Shown here: piece by piece, positions 35,036 to 46,600 of the stretch
Numbering within the stretch: the first letter of the stretch is position 1
Layout: every line of letters begins with the position of its first letter
From: Takakia lepidozioides
Taxonomy: Eukaryota > Streptophyta > Takakiopsida > Takakiales > Takakiaceae
Length of the DNA stretch: 64,000 nt
Direction: 5' to 3'
Assembly: GCA_030704615.1 (NCBI GenBank)
Contig: CM060731.1
Location: 41,602,001 to 41,666,000 of the forward strand
Notes under the pieces: generated by a model
What the model was told of the DNA's origin: nothing
Database searches by the model: none
What the model saw: the letters and a program-made list of their open reading frames with translations, nothing else
Made by a program: the position numbers and the translations under genes

Positions 35036-35319
35036 CTCTACACACAGGTGCTGAACAACGGGCAATGCAATGTTCACCAATTTGCATGAAATAGTGCCCA
35101 AGTTCTCACAAGATTAGTCCTGTCACACTGCTTAGATGAATGTTCGTTGCTACCAGGCCAAGCAGAAACAATAGAAAGAATGGACAGCACGACCTCACCA
35201 GCATTCTCTTCAACCAATTTCTAGTTTTATTAATGGCAAACGCAAAGTGATAAAACACGAAGAAAAGGTTCCCATACTCTCGGCACAAAGTTCATCAAAA
35301 GAAATATTCATGTAGCAGA

Positions 35320-35908
35320 TTAGGCGAATTTTCCACTGTTGGGGTTACTCTTAGGCACCAGGACTTTGCGGCCCTTTGCACGCCTGCGCTTAAGCAATGC
35401 CCTCCCAGTTGGCGTCTGCAGTCGCGCTCGAAAGCCCGAAACTCGAGCTATCGATTTTCGCGACCTTGAGCGTTTGGTGCATCCCATGCAGGGTTTCCCT
35501 GCTCTAACCTTTAGTAGCCACCCTCTTCCAGCCACTGGAAGTCCACACCCAGTGCTTGGCCTCAAAGCCACCCCTGCTTCCACCCCGCATCCGAAAAAAC
35601 ACAACAACTTCAGAACAGTTCGCATCCGGAGAAAAAAACCCCCCCTGGTTGAAATCATAACAAAGAGCAGCTGCGGAAAACACCCGTGTACAACCCACAT
35701 TCACCGACCGGGGAGGACAGGGAAGAGAAGGTAGCCAATAACCTGCGAAGGAGGAAGACGAGAAGGATGAAACCGTTCGCCCAGCTGTGAAGGACGATGC
35801 TAGCCCAAACCGGACTGAAGACGAGGCTGTCGAGTTACAAGCAGACGAGGGGCGCGCATGGGTCCCCAACGTCAGGGCGCTCATGGATGTGCTCAGCGCC
35901 ATAGCCAT
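35320..35908 (-). CDS. RPL34: Plastid ribosomal protein bL34c
   Basis: Two exons, 35908-35743 and 35573-35320, join in phase 1 (donor GTTATT, acceptor AAGCAG) to give 139 residues. The first in-frame ATG is at 35908; the frame opens further upstream only with non-ATG codons. Residues 1-85 are Ser/Thr/Ala-rich ('MAMALSTSMSALTLGTHA', 'SSSFAG') and fit a chloroplast transit peptide. The end is the bL34 core: 'CTKRSRSRKSIARVSGFR', 'ARLQTPTGRALLKRRRAK' and 'GRKVLVPK'. bL34 is a small basic protein of the large ribosomal subunit next to the peptide exit region. No frame damage; I take it as a working gene. Its 5' end lies only about 170 bp from the PIG-P start on the other strand, so the two may share a promoter. 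Confidence 0.92.
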
Positions 35909-36076
35909 GGTATCCAAGCAGGAAACGAAGTGGATAGGGAGAAAGAGGCATATTGGAAGAAAGAGACGGGTCACGCTGACGTGTCATGTGTCATCGTCAA
36001 CGATGAAGCCCCGGGTGAAGATGAAACATCGGGGGTGGGGTACTAACATCGGAGCAGCGATCAGACAAGGAGAGAG

Positions 36077-37790
36077 ATGGCAAGCCCCAGAAGGGCGCTG
36101 TCCCTTTCCAGAGATGGAGCGTCAGTGGCGCTGCTGACAAAGGAGGAGAGAGAGGTTGTGTCCGGGACCAAGCAGGGTGCGAAACCAACCGAGGTGTATG
36201 GATTTGTGGGCGCCATATCCACCCTCGTAGCTTTCGGTGCCTTTTCTCGCCCTAGTCGATGCATTTGTTTGTGTCACCTTCCTGGAGAGTGGGTTGGATC
36301 TGTTTTCTGACCTCCGCTACAAGTATTGAATTGTTGTTACCGAGTTTGGGTTAAGGTTTGAGCTACATTTGTTCAAGTGGTCATCATTTCTGGGACGGAC
36401 TAAACATTTTTATACACTGGCAGCACTTTCCAGTCAGTTGATGAAAGGGGAAAAATGTAACCCAGACGTGATGCCTGCTGGAAAGACTACTGATTTGTGT
36501 TGAAACTTGACACTGTGATCCTCTGATATGCAGCGCTGTTTTTAGTATGGGCCTATTTGCCAGAACCCTGGCTCCATGCAGTGGGCATCACATATTATCC
36601 AAGCCGGTAATGTGTCTTTCCGCCCCTGTGTTTCCAAACGTACTCCTTGCAGACTTTGCTGGGTTGTTACAAGGGGGAAGAGTGTGTGATCAAGCTGGCC
36701 TCTACCACATAGACCACATAGTGGACTAATCACACCTGTAGAGAGTAGTGTTTTTATCTTCTTGGCACTGTGCTGTGCATGTTTTACACTTGATCGGGAG
36801 GGACAGGAGGATCAGTGCTAGTATATTGTCTAGTTGGTGAATTCAGTGTATGCAACTGTTGGGAAGGGCAGGTATTGGGCGATGGCGATTCCTGCATATT
36901 TGATGGTGGCCATTGTCTTTATATGCTTGTTTTACACGAGCTTGAATTACACCGCGACTCCTCCTCTATATTCATTGGATACTTTGTTTGGTAAGTGACA
37001 CCTCTTCCTTGATGCCTTTTGTTGGTGAGATTTAGGCCAATTGCAAGTGCAATGGAGGTTGCATGCAGAACATAGCATAGTGTAATTGCGCATTGAAACC
37101 GGAGCAAAGTCTCATACATTGGGAATATTCAGATATATGTTCCAGCCTTTTGTATGGCCTACAAGAGAGTCAAGGTTTTGGGCGTACTTGTGATAACAAG
37201 GGACTACATCTCTGAAATATATTTGATATTTCAATGACAATTCACATCAGACGTATTGAGGGTATTGTGCAACTTGTGGATTCAGCAAGAGATGAGCTTC
37301 CAGAGTAGATTGTGTCTTAAAAGGTTCAACAACTGGAGAAATCATCAGGATAATTTAAGCCAGTCCTGACCTGGTTCGCAATGAGGGTGTGGCATGGCTA
37401 GGCACCATGTTGTCTCCATCCTGCTCCTCATTAGTATCTGGACTCAGCATCACATTCTGTGGAAGCATGAGTGAGGTGTCTTAGTTCTTTGTTGCATGTG
37501 TCTTCAATTTCTGAAGGTTTAAGTATTCTGATTTCAACCATCAATATACATATGATTTCAAGCAATAGGGTTGTGATTACAAATGCATCAGGTGAAAGAG
37601 ATTGCAACAAAGAAATGATATCTTGATGAAACTTACTGTTGCAGATGAATATACGAGGCCACCTATGAGGGCGTCGGTTGTGTCACAAGAATTTGACAAG
37701 CGGGAACAACTCATTCACCCAATTTCAGACATCCCAATAATTCGAGTGAATACACTTCTATTTGGACCAAAGGGCAGTTACAACGAATGA
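36077..37790 (+). CDS. PIGP: PIG-P, subunit of GPI N-acetylglucosaminyltransferase
   Basis: Four exons with matching phases: 36077-36236, 36534-36606, 36872-36990 and 37645-37790; 165 residues. The protein has 'GAKPTEVYGFVGAISTLVAF' at the first membrane segment (about 40-62), 'YLPEPWLHAVGITYYPSRYW', a second membrane segment (about 80-102) and 'TATPPLYSLDTLFDEYTR'. It ends with 'HPISDIPIIRVNTLLFG'. All are diagnostic blocks of PIG-P. PIG-P is an ER membrane subunit of the enzyme that moves GlcNAc to phosphatidylinositol, the first step of GPI-anchor synthesis. Splice sites are canonical (one donor is GTGCCT) and the frame is open. It is divergent to bL34. A copy of its last exon lies at 41780-41910. 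Confidence 0.92.
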
Positions 37791-38175
37791 AGAAGATGTC
37801 CATACTGTGCTGAGTTGTGGACAATTGTGTGACACATTTTCTCATGGATCAGGATTGAGTCATTGTATTTTTCTCTGTATATTGTCTTATTATAACAAGA
37901 CAACACCAAGGTGACGGGTAGGCGGACAATATGCACAATAGCCGCCATGTACCCAATTGCAAATTGGGTACATGGCGGCTATTGTGCATATTGTCCGCCT
38001 ACCCGTCACTTTGGTGTTGTTATTATCCCCCTCTGTATGGTGCGCCTTAGAATTTTGCGGACGTAATCTTTTGAATAACTCTTTAAGTTCATACTTTGGT
38101 TACCAGTTTCTGCCAAATTGTCATCCTCCCTCTCTCCTGAGCACATTTGTGAGCAATTCAGTGTGATAAGTAGTG
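37600..38175 (+). repeat. Duplicated segment, copy 1 (PIG-P last exon, 3' flank and MITE)
   Basis: This segment is collinear with 41745-42200. Shared blocks include 'TTGCAGATGAATATA', 'CCAAAGGGCAGTT', 'CAGGATTGAGTCATTGTATT' and, after the MITE, 'AATCTTTTGAATAACT' against 'AATCTCTTGAATGACT'. Copy 1 holds the working exon. Confidence 0.8.
37888..38026. mobile_element. Foldback MITE, near-perfect hairpin
   Basis: The arms meet at about 37968. The sequence from AACACCAAGGTGACGGGTAG to ACCCAATT is mirrored by AATTGGGT to CTACCCGTCACTTTGGTGTT. Arms are about 55-60 bp and almost identical, the only clear mismatch being near the outer ends. TTATTA-type sequence flanks both sides (TCTTATTATAAC and GTTGTTATTATCC), a plausible target duplication. 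Near-identity of the arms implies a recent insertion, and the transcript of PIG-P could carry it in the 3' region. Confidence 0.8.
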
Positions 38176-38259
38176 TTGGGTGTTTACTAGATAGATTTTA
38201 GGCTGTCATTGCAGCTGCTATCAGCAAGCGGGAGGATTTATGCATTATTGTTGCCGAGG

Positions 38260-38345
38260 AAGGTATAGCTCAATGATGCAGGGATGGAGTGTGGGCCCAG
38301 ATCCATCCAAGAGGGTCTGATTTCAAGCACAAGAGTACCAGTGAG
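38260..38345 (+). repeat. tRNA-like element, probable SINE head
   Basis: GGTATAGCTCAATGATGCAG resembles a tRNA A-box region, and GATTTCAAG lies about 45 bp later in the B-box position. It does not fold as a full tRNA by eye. A SINE derived from tRNA is the likely origin. Confidence 0.35.
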
Positions 38346-38579
38346 CCACTATGGATTGACAGCTAGAAGAAACCTGCAGAGGTAGATGGTCAACTTGAAG
38401 CAGCAGTGGCAGCACAGTTGATAAAATCAAGCACCTCCATCATGACTCCTGCTTCCAGAAGAGGACCCAGAAGAGGACCAAGAGAAGGATTCCACAAGAT
38501 CTCTTCTGGAGCTTGTGGGCATATGAGGACACTGACGTGAGGCAGGACAGCAGCTGAAAGAGGCTCTGCACATTTTGAA

Positions 38580-39720
38580 CCAAGGAGATACTTCAGCAGA
38601 CTCCGATACTTATGTGTGTCTCTTGCAGAAGTGCATCAAGTGAGGAAGTTCAGGTGCATGCCACATTATCCAAAGTGGATTTAAGCCAGATGTGTTTCTA
38701 CACAATACCCTTGTCAACATGTATGTCAAATGTGGGAGCATCATAGATGCACACCGAGTGTCTGACAATACGCCTAAATGAGGTTTGATCTCGTGGATTA
38801 AATGATGGCAGGATTTACCAAGCATGGGCGTGGTAGGAATGTCTTGGAGACCCATGAGCAGATGATACAGGAAGGAGTGAAGCCCGGCCAGTTCACATTC
38901 ATTTGTACCCTCAGGGTGTGTGGCTGCCTGGCAGCCCTCGATGAGGGCAGAGAGGTCCATTCTGACATCATGGAAGCCGGAATTGCACCAAATGTCATTC
39001 TGAACACTACCCTTGTGGACATGTATGCCATTGTAGGGCCTAAAGGATGCAAAGGGAGTGTTTGACAATATGGCCGAATGAAATGTTGTGTCATGGAATA
39101 TGATCTCTCGATATGCTCAGCATGGATGTGGGATAGAGGCTTTGGCGACCTATGAGCTTGCGCGAAGGGTTGACGCCAGACAATGTCAATTTTGTTTGCA
39201 TTTGAATGCATGTGCAACCCTGGCAGGCCTGGAGAAGTGCAGAGAGGTTCATGCTGACATCATGAAAGCTGGAATATAACCAGATGTCATTCTGAACAAT
39301 ACCCTTGTGGAGATGTATGCCAAATGCGGGAGCCTCGAGGATGCAAAGGGATTGTTCAACAATATGACTCAATGAAATGTGGTGTCATGGAATGCGATGA
39401 TTGCAGGATATGCCCAACATGGATGTGGCATGGAGGCTTTGAGGTTCTAAGAGCACATGATGTGGGAAGGAGTGGAGCCCGACTGTGTCACATTTGTTCG
39501 CACGTGCGATGCGTGTGCGAGCCTGGCAGCCCTGGAAAAGGGCAGAGAGGTCCACGCTGACATCATGAAAGCTGGAGCATACCAGATGTCATTCTGAATG
39601 CGGTGATTGCAGGATGTGCCCAGCATGGAATGCGGAATGGAGGCTTCGGAGACCTATGAGCAAATGAAATAGAAAGGTGAAGCCTAACAATGTTCCATTT
39701 GTTTTTGCTTGCATACATCA
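38580..39720 (+). pseudogene. PPR protein relic
   Basis: Broken frames give 'FKPDVFLHNTLVNMYVKCGS' (38685), 'MMAGFTKHGRGRNVLETHEQ' (38802), 'GVKPGQFTFICTLRVCG' (38875), 'IAPNVILNTTLVDMYA' (38985), 'SWNMISRYAQHGCGIEAL' (39090), 'CATLAGLEKCREVHADIMKA' (39210) and '[13 protein letters not shown]' (39315). These are PLS-class PPR repeats closely related to those at 22.9-25.2 kb. Stops replace residues several times (for example 'MAE*NVVSW'). Non-functional. Confidence 0.85.
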
Positions 39721-39849
39721 ATGTATTTTCACACTGCCAGAGTGTTCTAAATAAATTCATAATCTTTAGATAGAACATAACCAGAGGAATCTCTTACTGG
39801 TTGAAAGTTAACTAGCACCCTTGGGCCATTCGGGGGTTAATGTAATAAC

Positions 39850-41110
39850 TTGTATTCTTGCAGGAGCTTGATCTTAGCAGGTATTTGGACCTATTGGCTC
39901 CAATTCCCAGGCTCGTTTGTGCATCTCAAGAAGTTGAGAAGTCAGAAGTTGTTTGAGTGTAGACTCAATGGCTCCATACCTTCTTGGCTCTCTATCTGCA
40001 GCAGCTTGGAGGTCAGTATTCCTTGTCCCAATATCACTAACTAACTAGTACAATGGGTTGATTTTCAGTGTTTTCAACATTGGTTTCCACTATCTATATA
40101 ACTAAAGTGGTTCGAGTACTTTCTTCTAACACTAAAACAGGACCAGCAGCTGATAGCTCAGTTGGATAGTGCACTTTGTGTGTCGCCCAGTGGTTTGGGG
40201 CACAAAATTGTGCTACCTTGTCCTATATGGTATGGTTTCAAGACCGGTCAGTCTGGGATTGTGTCTCCTGTATGCTTCATGGCTTATATGAAAGGGGGTT
40301 AATAAGGGCCTGAATTGGGAGCTGTTGCCCCCACGGGTCCTTCGACCAAAAAGAAAAAAAAGCAGGAAAACTAGGTAAAAGATTTACACAACATTTATGC
40401 TTATTGTGACACATAAAAGAGTTCAAAGTAATTATAACAAGTATATTGAGAGAATACTTTGAACTCGCTTTGAAGATTGCGATGCACAATCCAAATTTGT
40501 AAAATGAGTAGTAGTATTGCATTGCTATTGCACTGCAAGGCACTCACAAATGTTCGATAATTTGTAGACATTCGACCTATTCTACAATGAACTGAGCGGT
40601 CCGCTGCCCTCCAACACATTGTCGAGTTCAACGCATGAGGTAGTCAGCTTCCATGCTCAATACCATTGTGGCTTGGCAAGTGGCACAATCTGTCAGACAC
40701 CTGGATCTTTCCAACAACCAGTTGATGAGCAGCAATACAATCTACTGTCAGGGACCATTCCCCGGGAGCTTGGCAATGCCATCTGTCTTGAGAGAGTGTG
40801 CTTGGCAACAAACTGCCTCATTGGCAACATCACCAAAATACTTAAAGTGCTGAAGTGCAACCTCAATATCTCGTGATGGTCTTGGGCTGCTGCTCGGAAA
40901 TGGATTTGAAGGCCATGGTTCTTGAGTTTATGTCAAATGGCATACTTGAAGAGCTGCTAAATTCAGTTCCTAATATATCTGGCTTATTTGTGCCTTAATT
41001 ATAGTGCAGAGAAAATAATGCATGGTGATTGGAAGCCTAGTAACATTTTGCTTGATTTCGATATGGTTGCACACCTAAGCGACCGTGACTTGAGTGTGCA
41101 AACATTGACA
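39850..41110 (+). pseudogene. LRR receptor-like kinase relic
   Basis: LRR pieces: 'GSFVHLKKLRSQKLFECRLN' then 'GSIPSWLSICSSLE' (39900-40015), 'FYNELSGPLPSNTL' (40575) and 'LSGTIPRELGNAICLERVCL' (40750). Kinase pieces: 'VMVLGCCSEMDLKAMVLEFM' (40870-40930), 'KIMHGDWKPSNILLDFDMVA' (41015-41070) and 'HLSDRDLSV'. The order of LRR repeats then kinase is that of plant class XII type receptor kinases. The catalytic HRD is HGD and the DFG is DRD, the transmembrane part is missing and the frame is broken, so it is dead. A single PPR remnant follows at 41105-41180. Confidence 0.8.
40145..40370 (+). repeat. SINE-like element inside LRR kinase relic
   Basis: It starts with GATAGCTCAGTTGGATAGTG (A-box-like), has GGTTTCAAGACC (B-box) some 75 bp later, and ends in an A-rich tract (ACCAAAAAGAAAAAAAAG) after GCCCCCACGGGTCC. 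This is the layout of a tRNA-derived SINE. Confidence 0.6.
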
Positions 41111-41185
41111 TCCGAATGTGGGAGCATTGAGGATGCAAAAGGACTGTTCGACAATGTGGCTGAATGAAATGTGGTGTCATAGATT
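41095..41185 (+). pseudogene. Short PPR fragment
   Basis: Reads 'CGSIEDAKGLFDNVAE', stop, 'NVVS', the same repeat unit as in the two larger PPR relics. Only about one repeat remains. Confidence 0.7.
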
Positions 41186-41744
41186 CCGACGATTGCTGTC
41201 AAGCTACTATAGTACTCTTAACATTGAAATTAATCCAAATGGGGGCTTATGCTAAACTCGAATGTAAGTTGTTCTGAGTACAAAAAGTAATTGCTTGACC
41301 AGCCATGCAGGTCAATTCTTTGGAGATAGATGGACCGGGAGGCTGGCTGACCAGCCTGACTAGAGAAGTATGAGACCTGCTAACCAGAGACCTGCATCAT
41401 GGATTTTCAGTCGATTCCATCGAGGAACCCACAAAAGAAAGATTAACCAGACTGAGCTCTCTGTTGCAGCTACTTGAAGCCTGTTATACCGTATCCAGCT
41501 TCAGATGTAAATTCTCCTTGTGGACATGGCGAGGTGGATGATTATGATCAGACGCCAGCGGGTCTCTTGTCTCTTCCATGGTGATTACTGTGTGCACAAT
41601 GGGATGCAACAGCCTGGCGTCAAACTGGAGGAGGATTATTCCCATTGATGTCCAAAGAATGATTTAACCAGACTGATCTAGTCTTGGTTGCTGATACAGA
41701 TTGTCCTGGTGGACATGTAGGAGGTTGAAGATATCAGACCTCTT

Positions 41745-42200
41745 CCATGATGATTGCTCTGTATACACATAGGTGTGTTGCAGATGAATATAGAAGGCAA
41801 CCTGTGAAGGTTCACAAGTGCGCAGGAACAACTCATCCACCCAATTTCAGAAATCCCAATAATTCAAGTGAATGCGATTCTATTCGAACCAAAGGGCAGT
41901 TTCGACGAATGATACTGGGTGTAGAGTTGTGGATATTTTATGTGACATATTCTCATGGGAGCAGGATTGAGTCATTGTATTTTCCTTTGTATTCCGAATG
42001 ACTTGGAGTGCTTATTGCCCTTGAGTCTCATAATAACAAGACAATGACCGGTAGGCCGACAAGAAGCACACTAGCAGTCACTTGTACCTAAGTCTTGTTA
42101 TTATCGTTGTCCTTACATGTTGCAGAAGTTTGCAGATAATCTCTTGAATGACTGTTTTAATTCATAGTTTGGTTAATGTAGTTATGAGTGATTAAATTTG
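41745..42200 (+). pseudogene. Duplicate of PIG-P last exon and flank, with decayed MITE
   Basis: 41783-41912 matches PIG-P exon 4 ('DEYRRQPVK', then shifted 'QLIHPISEIPII'), with a deletion that breaks the frame. The 3' flank is collinear with 37791-38175. A MITE with ends ATAATAACAAGAC and GTCTTGTTATTAT at 42030-42107 occupies the equivalent site but has different, decayed internal sequence. Confidence 0.8.
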
Positions 42201-43675
42201 CCTATGTCGCACTACATATTAGTCCAGATTTCTGTCATCTCCGTCCGGTCATACCTTGAACTGGTAGTTTGAAGTGTCCTACAACTACACACCAACATTC
42301 AGAGCAGGCCACTGTGGAAAGGTGGCAGTTGAAAGTGATCTGCATATAGATGATCTACCCTTGATAGATTGGCATGCACTCAGAGATAGTGGCCAAATCA
42401 AGACACTTCAGGTTTGATCATCTGCTGAAGCTGCTACATGTGGAGAAGGATTTGCGTGGACATTCCTCATCATCTTGAAAATTTCTTCTAGGGACTTGAA
42501 TAGATGAATGGTACATGGGGTGATAACTAAATGTAGACTGAATTCGTGTTAGTCATAGTGTCATCGTAAGAGGACAAAGGCTTGCTCCCAGTTAGTACAC
42601 ATAGACAGCTTGCCATACTCCAATGAAGTATGTCTGCAAGATCCTCCAATCCACATTCATGGTTCTCACATTGCTAAAGCCTGCAATATGATTAAGCCAC
42701 ATGATATGAATTCTGGAACAAAGCCTGTATTCTTTGTTCTGTATTTTGACATTTCTCAGCCCCTCAATCTCAACACAGACTCACAGACCATTCCACATTC
42801 TCTTCACCAGTATAATGACAATGATCTGGAATGAATTAATCAATATGATGTACGGAATTGTACTCATTAGGGCCAGCCACACTCTTACACTCGATCTGCT
42901 ACACCAAAACTCCGAGGACTTAACCATATGTGGAAGAGACGTGATCTGAAAAGCTAACAAAAAGTAGGAGCTACTGGAATAGAGACCTGGTAAGAGACAG
43001 CCTGACACTGAAATACTTTAGTAGCCCGAGGATAGGAAAGCAAAACCCATGCCCATCATAGCAGCCAGCAAAATTGGAAATTCTCTGGACTCTGTATTTT
43101 TTTATAACGTTACAATTTCTAAAATGCGAACTAGTAAATCATACTTATAATTGGTTAAAAGAGGTCGAGAATGCGATGATTGCGCCTCAAGAGAGGTGGT
43201 CGAGCACAAATGGCTGCTGACAGATAGCCTGCTGTCCACAATGTCCAACTTCTCTTAGAAGTCTGCCTGAAACAGAACTCCATACAAAAATAAATGGCAA
43301 TTTAGAAGTCTCAAAGGGACAGCTCAACATGCAAACAGAGTTAATCTACCCGGGCCTTCAGGCCATAGACCTGCATGCCTGCTATAAAGTATGAACACAA
43401 CAGGAAAGTTGGGAAGAAAGGGGAGGGTAGCTGAAGAGAGCAGAAAGGATGACCCAGATAATGAGACTTCAACAAAATGTAGTTGATTTTACTTTGCTGA
43501 AGGAGAGCAGAGAAGAGAAAGGGAGAGGGGGAGGGAGATATGCACTCAGTGACCATTCCACGTGATCAGGTAACCTTTCATGACACTGAATCAGAGGAAT
43601 ACCATGATATGATCATGACATGCCCCCTCCTGTGCGAGGAAGGTGCTTGAAATTGTTTCCTTGAAGGTGGCAGCA
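42201..43675. other. Intergenic, no gene seen
   Basis: No frame with domain features. Part of the dispersed repeat family seems present near 43350 ('GGCCATAGACCTGCATGCC'). Confidence 0.4.
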
Positions 43676-46600
43676 TTATCTGTTGACAGCATCATTAGAT
43701 GAACCGTGAGGATGTGGATCTAAGGTCACACGCACAAAATGATGCAGCCTCCAAAGGGTGGCTGAGTCCTGCAGCCCATGAATCATCAGACCAACCTCTA
43801 ATCAGATGAAAAAGGACCTGTGTTCTCCTCATGTGGGTTTTTGGCTGCCCAGGCCAGCAGCTGCAAAACTTCAAACATTTTCCATGATTAGAAGTAGATG
43901 AAGGGCTAGCCTTGACCAACTACAACAGCAAAGTGCATTTGGAGTAGTACTTGTCAAAAGCAACACGTATTGATTTGTGGATGCAAAACACTACACCGAT
44001 CTCTGATAGACACATGACTGCCAAAATAGTTGATCAAAAGAGGGTCTGAGAAAAAACACCAATGCAGTGATGTCAATGTCAACCTCCTCAGCATGGGCAC
44101 TGAGGGTTGGGGCATGGGAATGTATAATTGCCAAAGCACGTTTCTGTTTGTGTCTTGGCAGCAGCTGCACGTTGTGAGCCAGCCTCTGCTTCTCTGCCAG
44201 TGACATCGGCCTTCACAAACACAATTGACATCAGAAAACAGGTTCAAAGACATCCCACTATGTCTGATTCCAGCCATCAATGTGATACATGGCTGTGCTT
44301 TGTACTGCTGGAGTAAAAGGAGCAGGGAAGGGAACAAAGTTTTTACATGACTGGTATGCATAGAGGGCCATATATGACCCAGTAGAACTACAGGAGGAAA
44401 CCAAAAACAATGTGAGAACACAGAGAGAAAAAGTTTGCCCCAATGGTTACCTCTACAGGCCCAGGATTGCAGAATTGACCAAACAAATTGAAGCTGACTT
44501 AAAAACAAGAGGCTGTCAAATGTCATCAGGAATGAACCTTTTCTTCGACAATGCTTGCTGCTTCAGGTCATTCAGCTGCTTGTCCAGCTCCTTCATCTGC
44601 AGAGTCCTCTCACACCAGGCATATTCATCTTCCTTTCCTCCGAACTTGCCTGAGTCTGGTGACTGGGACACTAAAATACTTCTTCGTTTAACAACCAGAG
44701 CTGGATTTGACCATCGTTAGTGAGACATCGACCAGATACCAAGATATTACTCTGGACTATCTGCTTAATTTCCTTTCTAACTTTTGCTAAAGATTGTCAT
44801 GCTTGCGAGTCTACTTCAAGAAGACTAACCTGGAGGACAACGGTTGATGTAAGCTTGTCACAGGTCGCTACAGCTGACATAGCAATGGCGGCACTCTCCT
44901 GCCTTTGCACTTCCTTATTGCACAACAACAAGACAACTTGCTCAGTCCAGCTTTCCTATCCCTCTTTGCAATATCACCACTACTCCGAAAGAGAAGTCAT
45001 CGCCAGCAGGGCCCCAGCTTTGCCGTAACTGACTGTGGTCAAAATGCAAGACTGAGCCACCAGTTCTCCAACCACATGCATAAGAAACTGACATTTGACA
45101 AGGAACATCAGATCTCTCTAACACATTCACTACATGTAGACAGGACTTCATCAACCTCTACAACCAATGCGTTTTCCACAGTTTTCAAGGTTCTAAAAAA
45201 TAAAGCACATCTCTGTCACACATGGGCACAGTGGATTTCTGGGATTTATTGTGGTTATCCACAATAGCATCAGAGAGAAGAGAAACCATGGCAAGCCCAT
45301 ACACAAGTAGAATCAGTCGGAGAATACCATCTCAAGTTCTTCAGTTTCAGCTTCAAGGTGCTCCTTCCAAAACTCCTCAAAAATGTCTGAAAGTGTTTTT
45401 GCCATCAAGTGCACATCGCTGCCCTCATGATTGTATGTCATGGCATTGCGGAACACAAGCCTGACATCCTCACACATCCCTCTAACACTTTCGTAGCGCG
45501 TGCCATCTCTAGCTTTCATTCGATCCCGGATTGTTCCCAAGTCCATTGGCTTCTTAATTACCTGCACAGGGCCCCAAACCCTTTCCCCATCAAAAACTTC
45601 ATCTGACCTTCTCAGTCCCACATAAGATATCCTGTTACTTTGGCTTCAGTTATGCCTTGTGTAAGTTGTCTGTCCATCTGTCTTACAGGCAAAGACCTGC
45701 CATTGTTCGTTCATGGAGATAATCATGTACCCTGGAAAAAGTGGGATGGTGGGGGAACGGAGGGAGACAGAGAAGAGCAGAGAAGCAAACTTACATTGAA
45801 GTAGTCGTCTAAGCCCAGACTCACCACATCAACTGGTTGCATGAATGGCCAAGCCCATTTATGTTTTGAAATCTGAGACACTCAAGAACAACTATTAGCT
45901 CTCGAACATGACTAAAGGTGAGATCGACATTGACTGCAAAATCAGGTCAGCAAAGGCAGTCATAAAACACACCAAAAGGGGTGAAAGTGTAAAGGTCCAA
46001 AAAGCAAGGGACGACATTCTTCAACCATACTAGATGCAAAAACATCGTCCAAATAACCACAACATAGACAATGTACGAAACAGGAATCCCAAGCATGTAA
46101 ACCATACACGAGCTTTCTGGCTGTTGAGACATGGCTGAGAAGAAAGAGAGTGACCTTCTTAAAAATAATGCCAAACTGGCGCACACAGTCCATGTTGCGT
46201 TTCCGAAGCTCCCGGGGGTTCATCCCCTTACTTACGGAAGTTCCCTTTTTTTTTACTTCATCCTTCAAGCTCAGATTCATGGCCTCCTCACTAGGCGTGT
46301 TCCTCTTCACGGCAGCTTGCAGATCTGCCACCATAACCATCTGCTGCTCCACCTGCCTCCTAGTAAACGACAATCAGTCCTAAAATTGTTTGAATGCTAC
46401 TGTCTTCTATGTGAAAATATATCTATCAGAGCAAGGATAAGGATGATACTGAAAACTTGCTGCAGATAACAGACAGGATTGACTTGACTGTAGATTGGCC
46501 AAGGGCTCTGAAAATTCGCCCCAAATTGACTGAGGGCTTTCTGTAGCAAGTCCAACTGTATATGGACATCCCCACTCCATGACAGTGTTGTCTATCACTG

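Noticed and set aside
35787-36137. Plus-strand frame of 116 codons
   Set aside because: Antisense shadow of the bL34 transit-peptide exon plus the leader of PIG-P.
40150-40250. Possible tRNA gene
   Set aside because: A and B boxes are present but spacing is too long and no cloverleaf closes; an A-rich tail supports a SINE.
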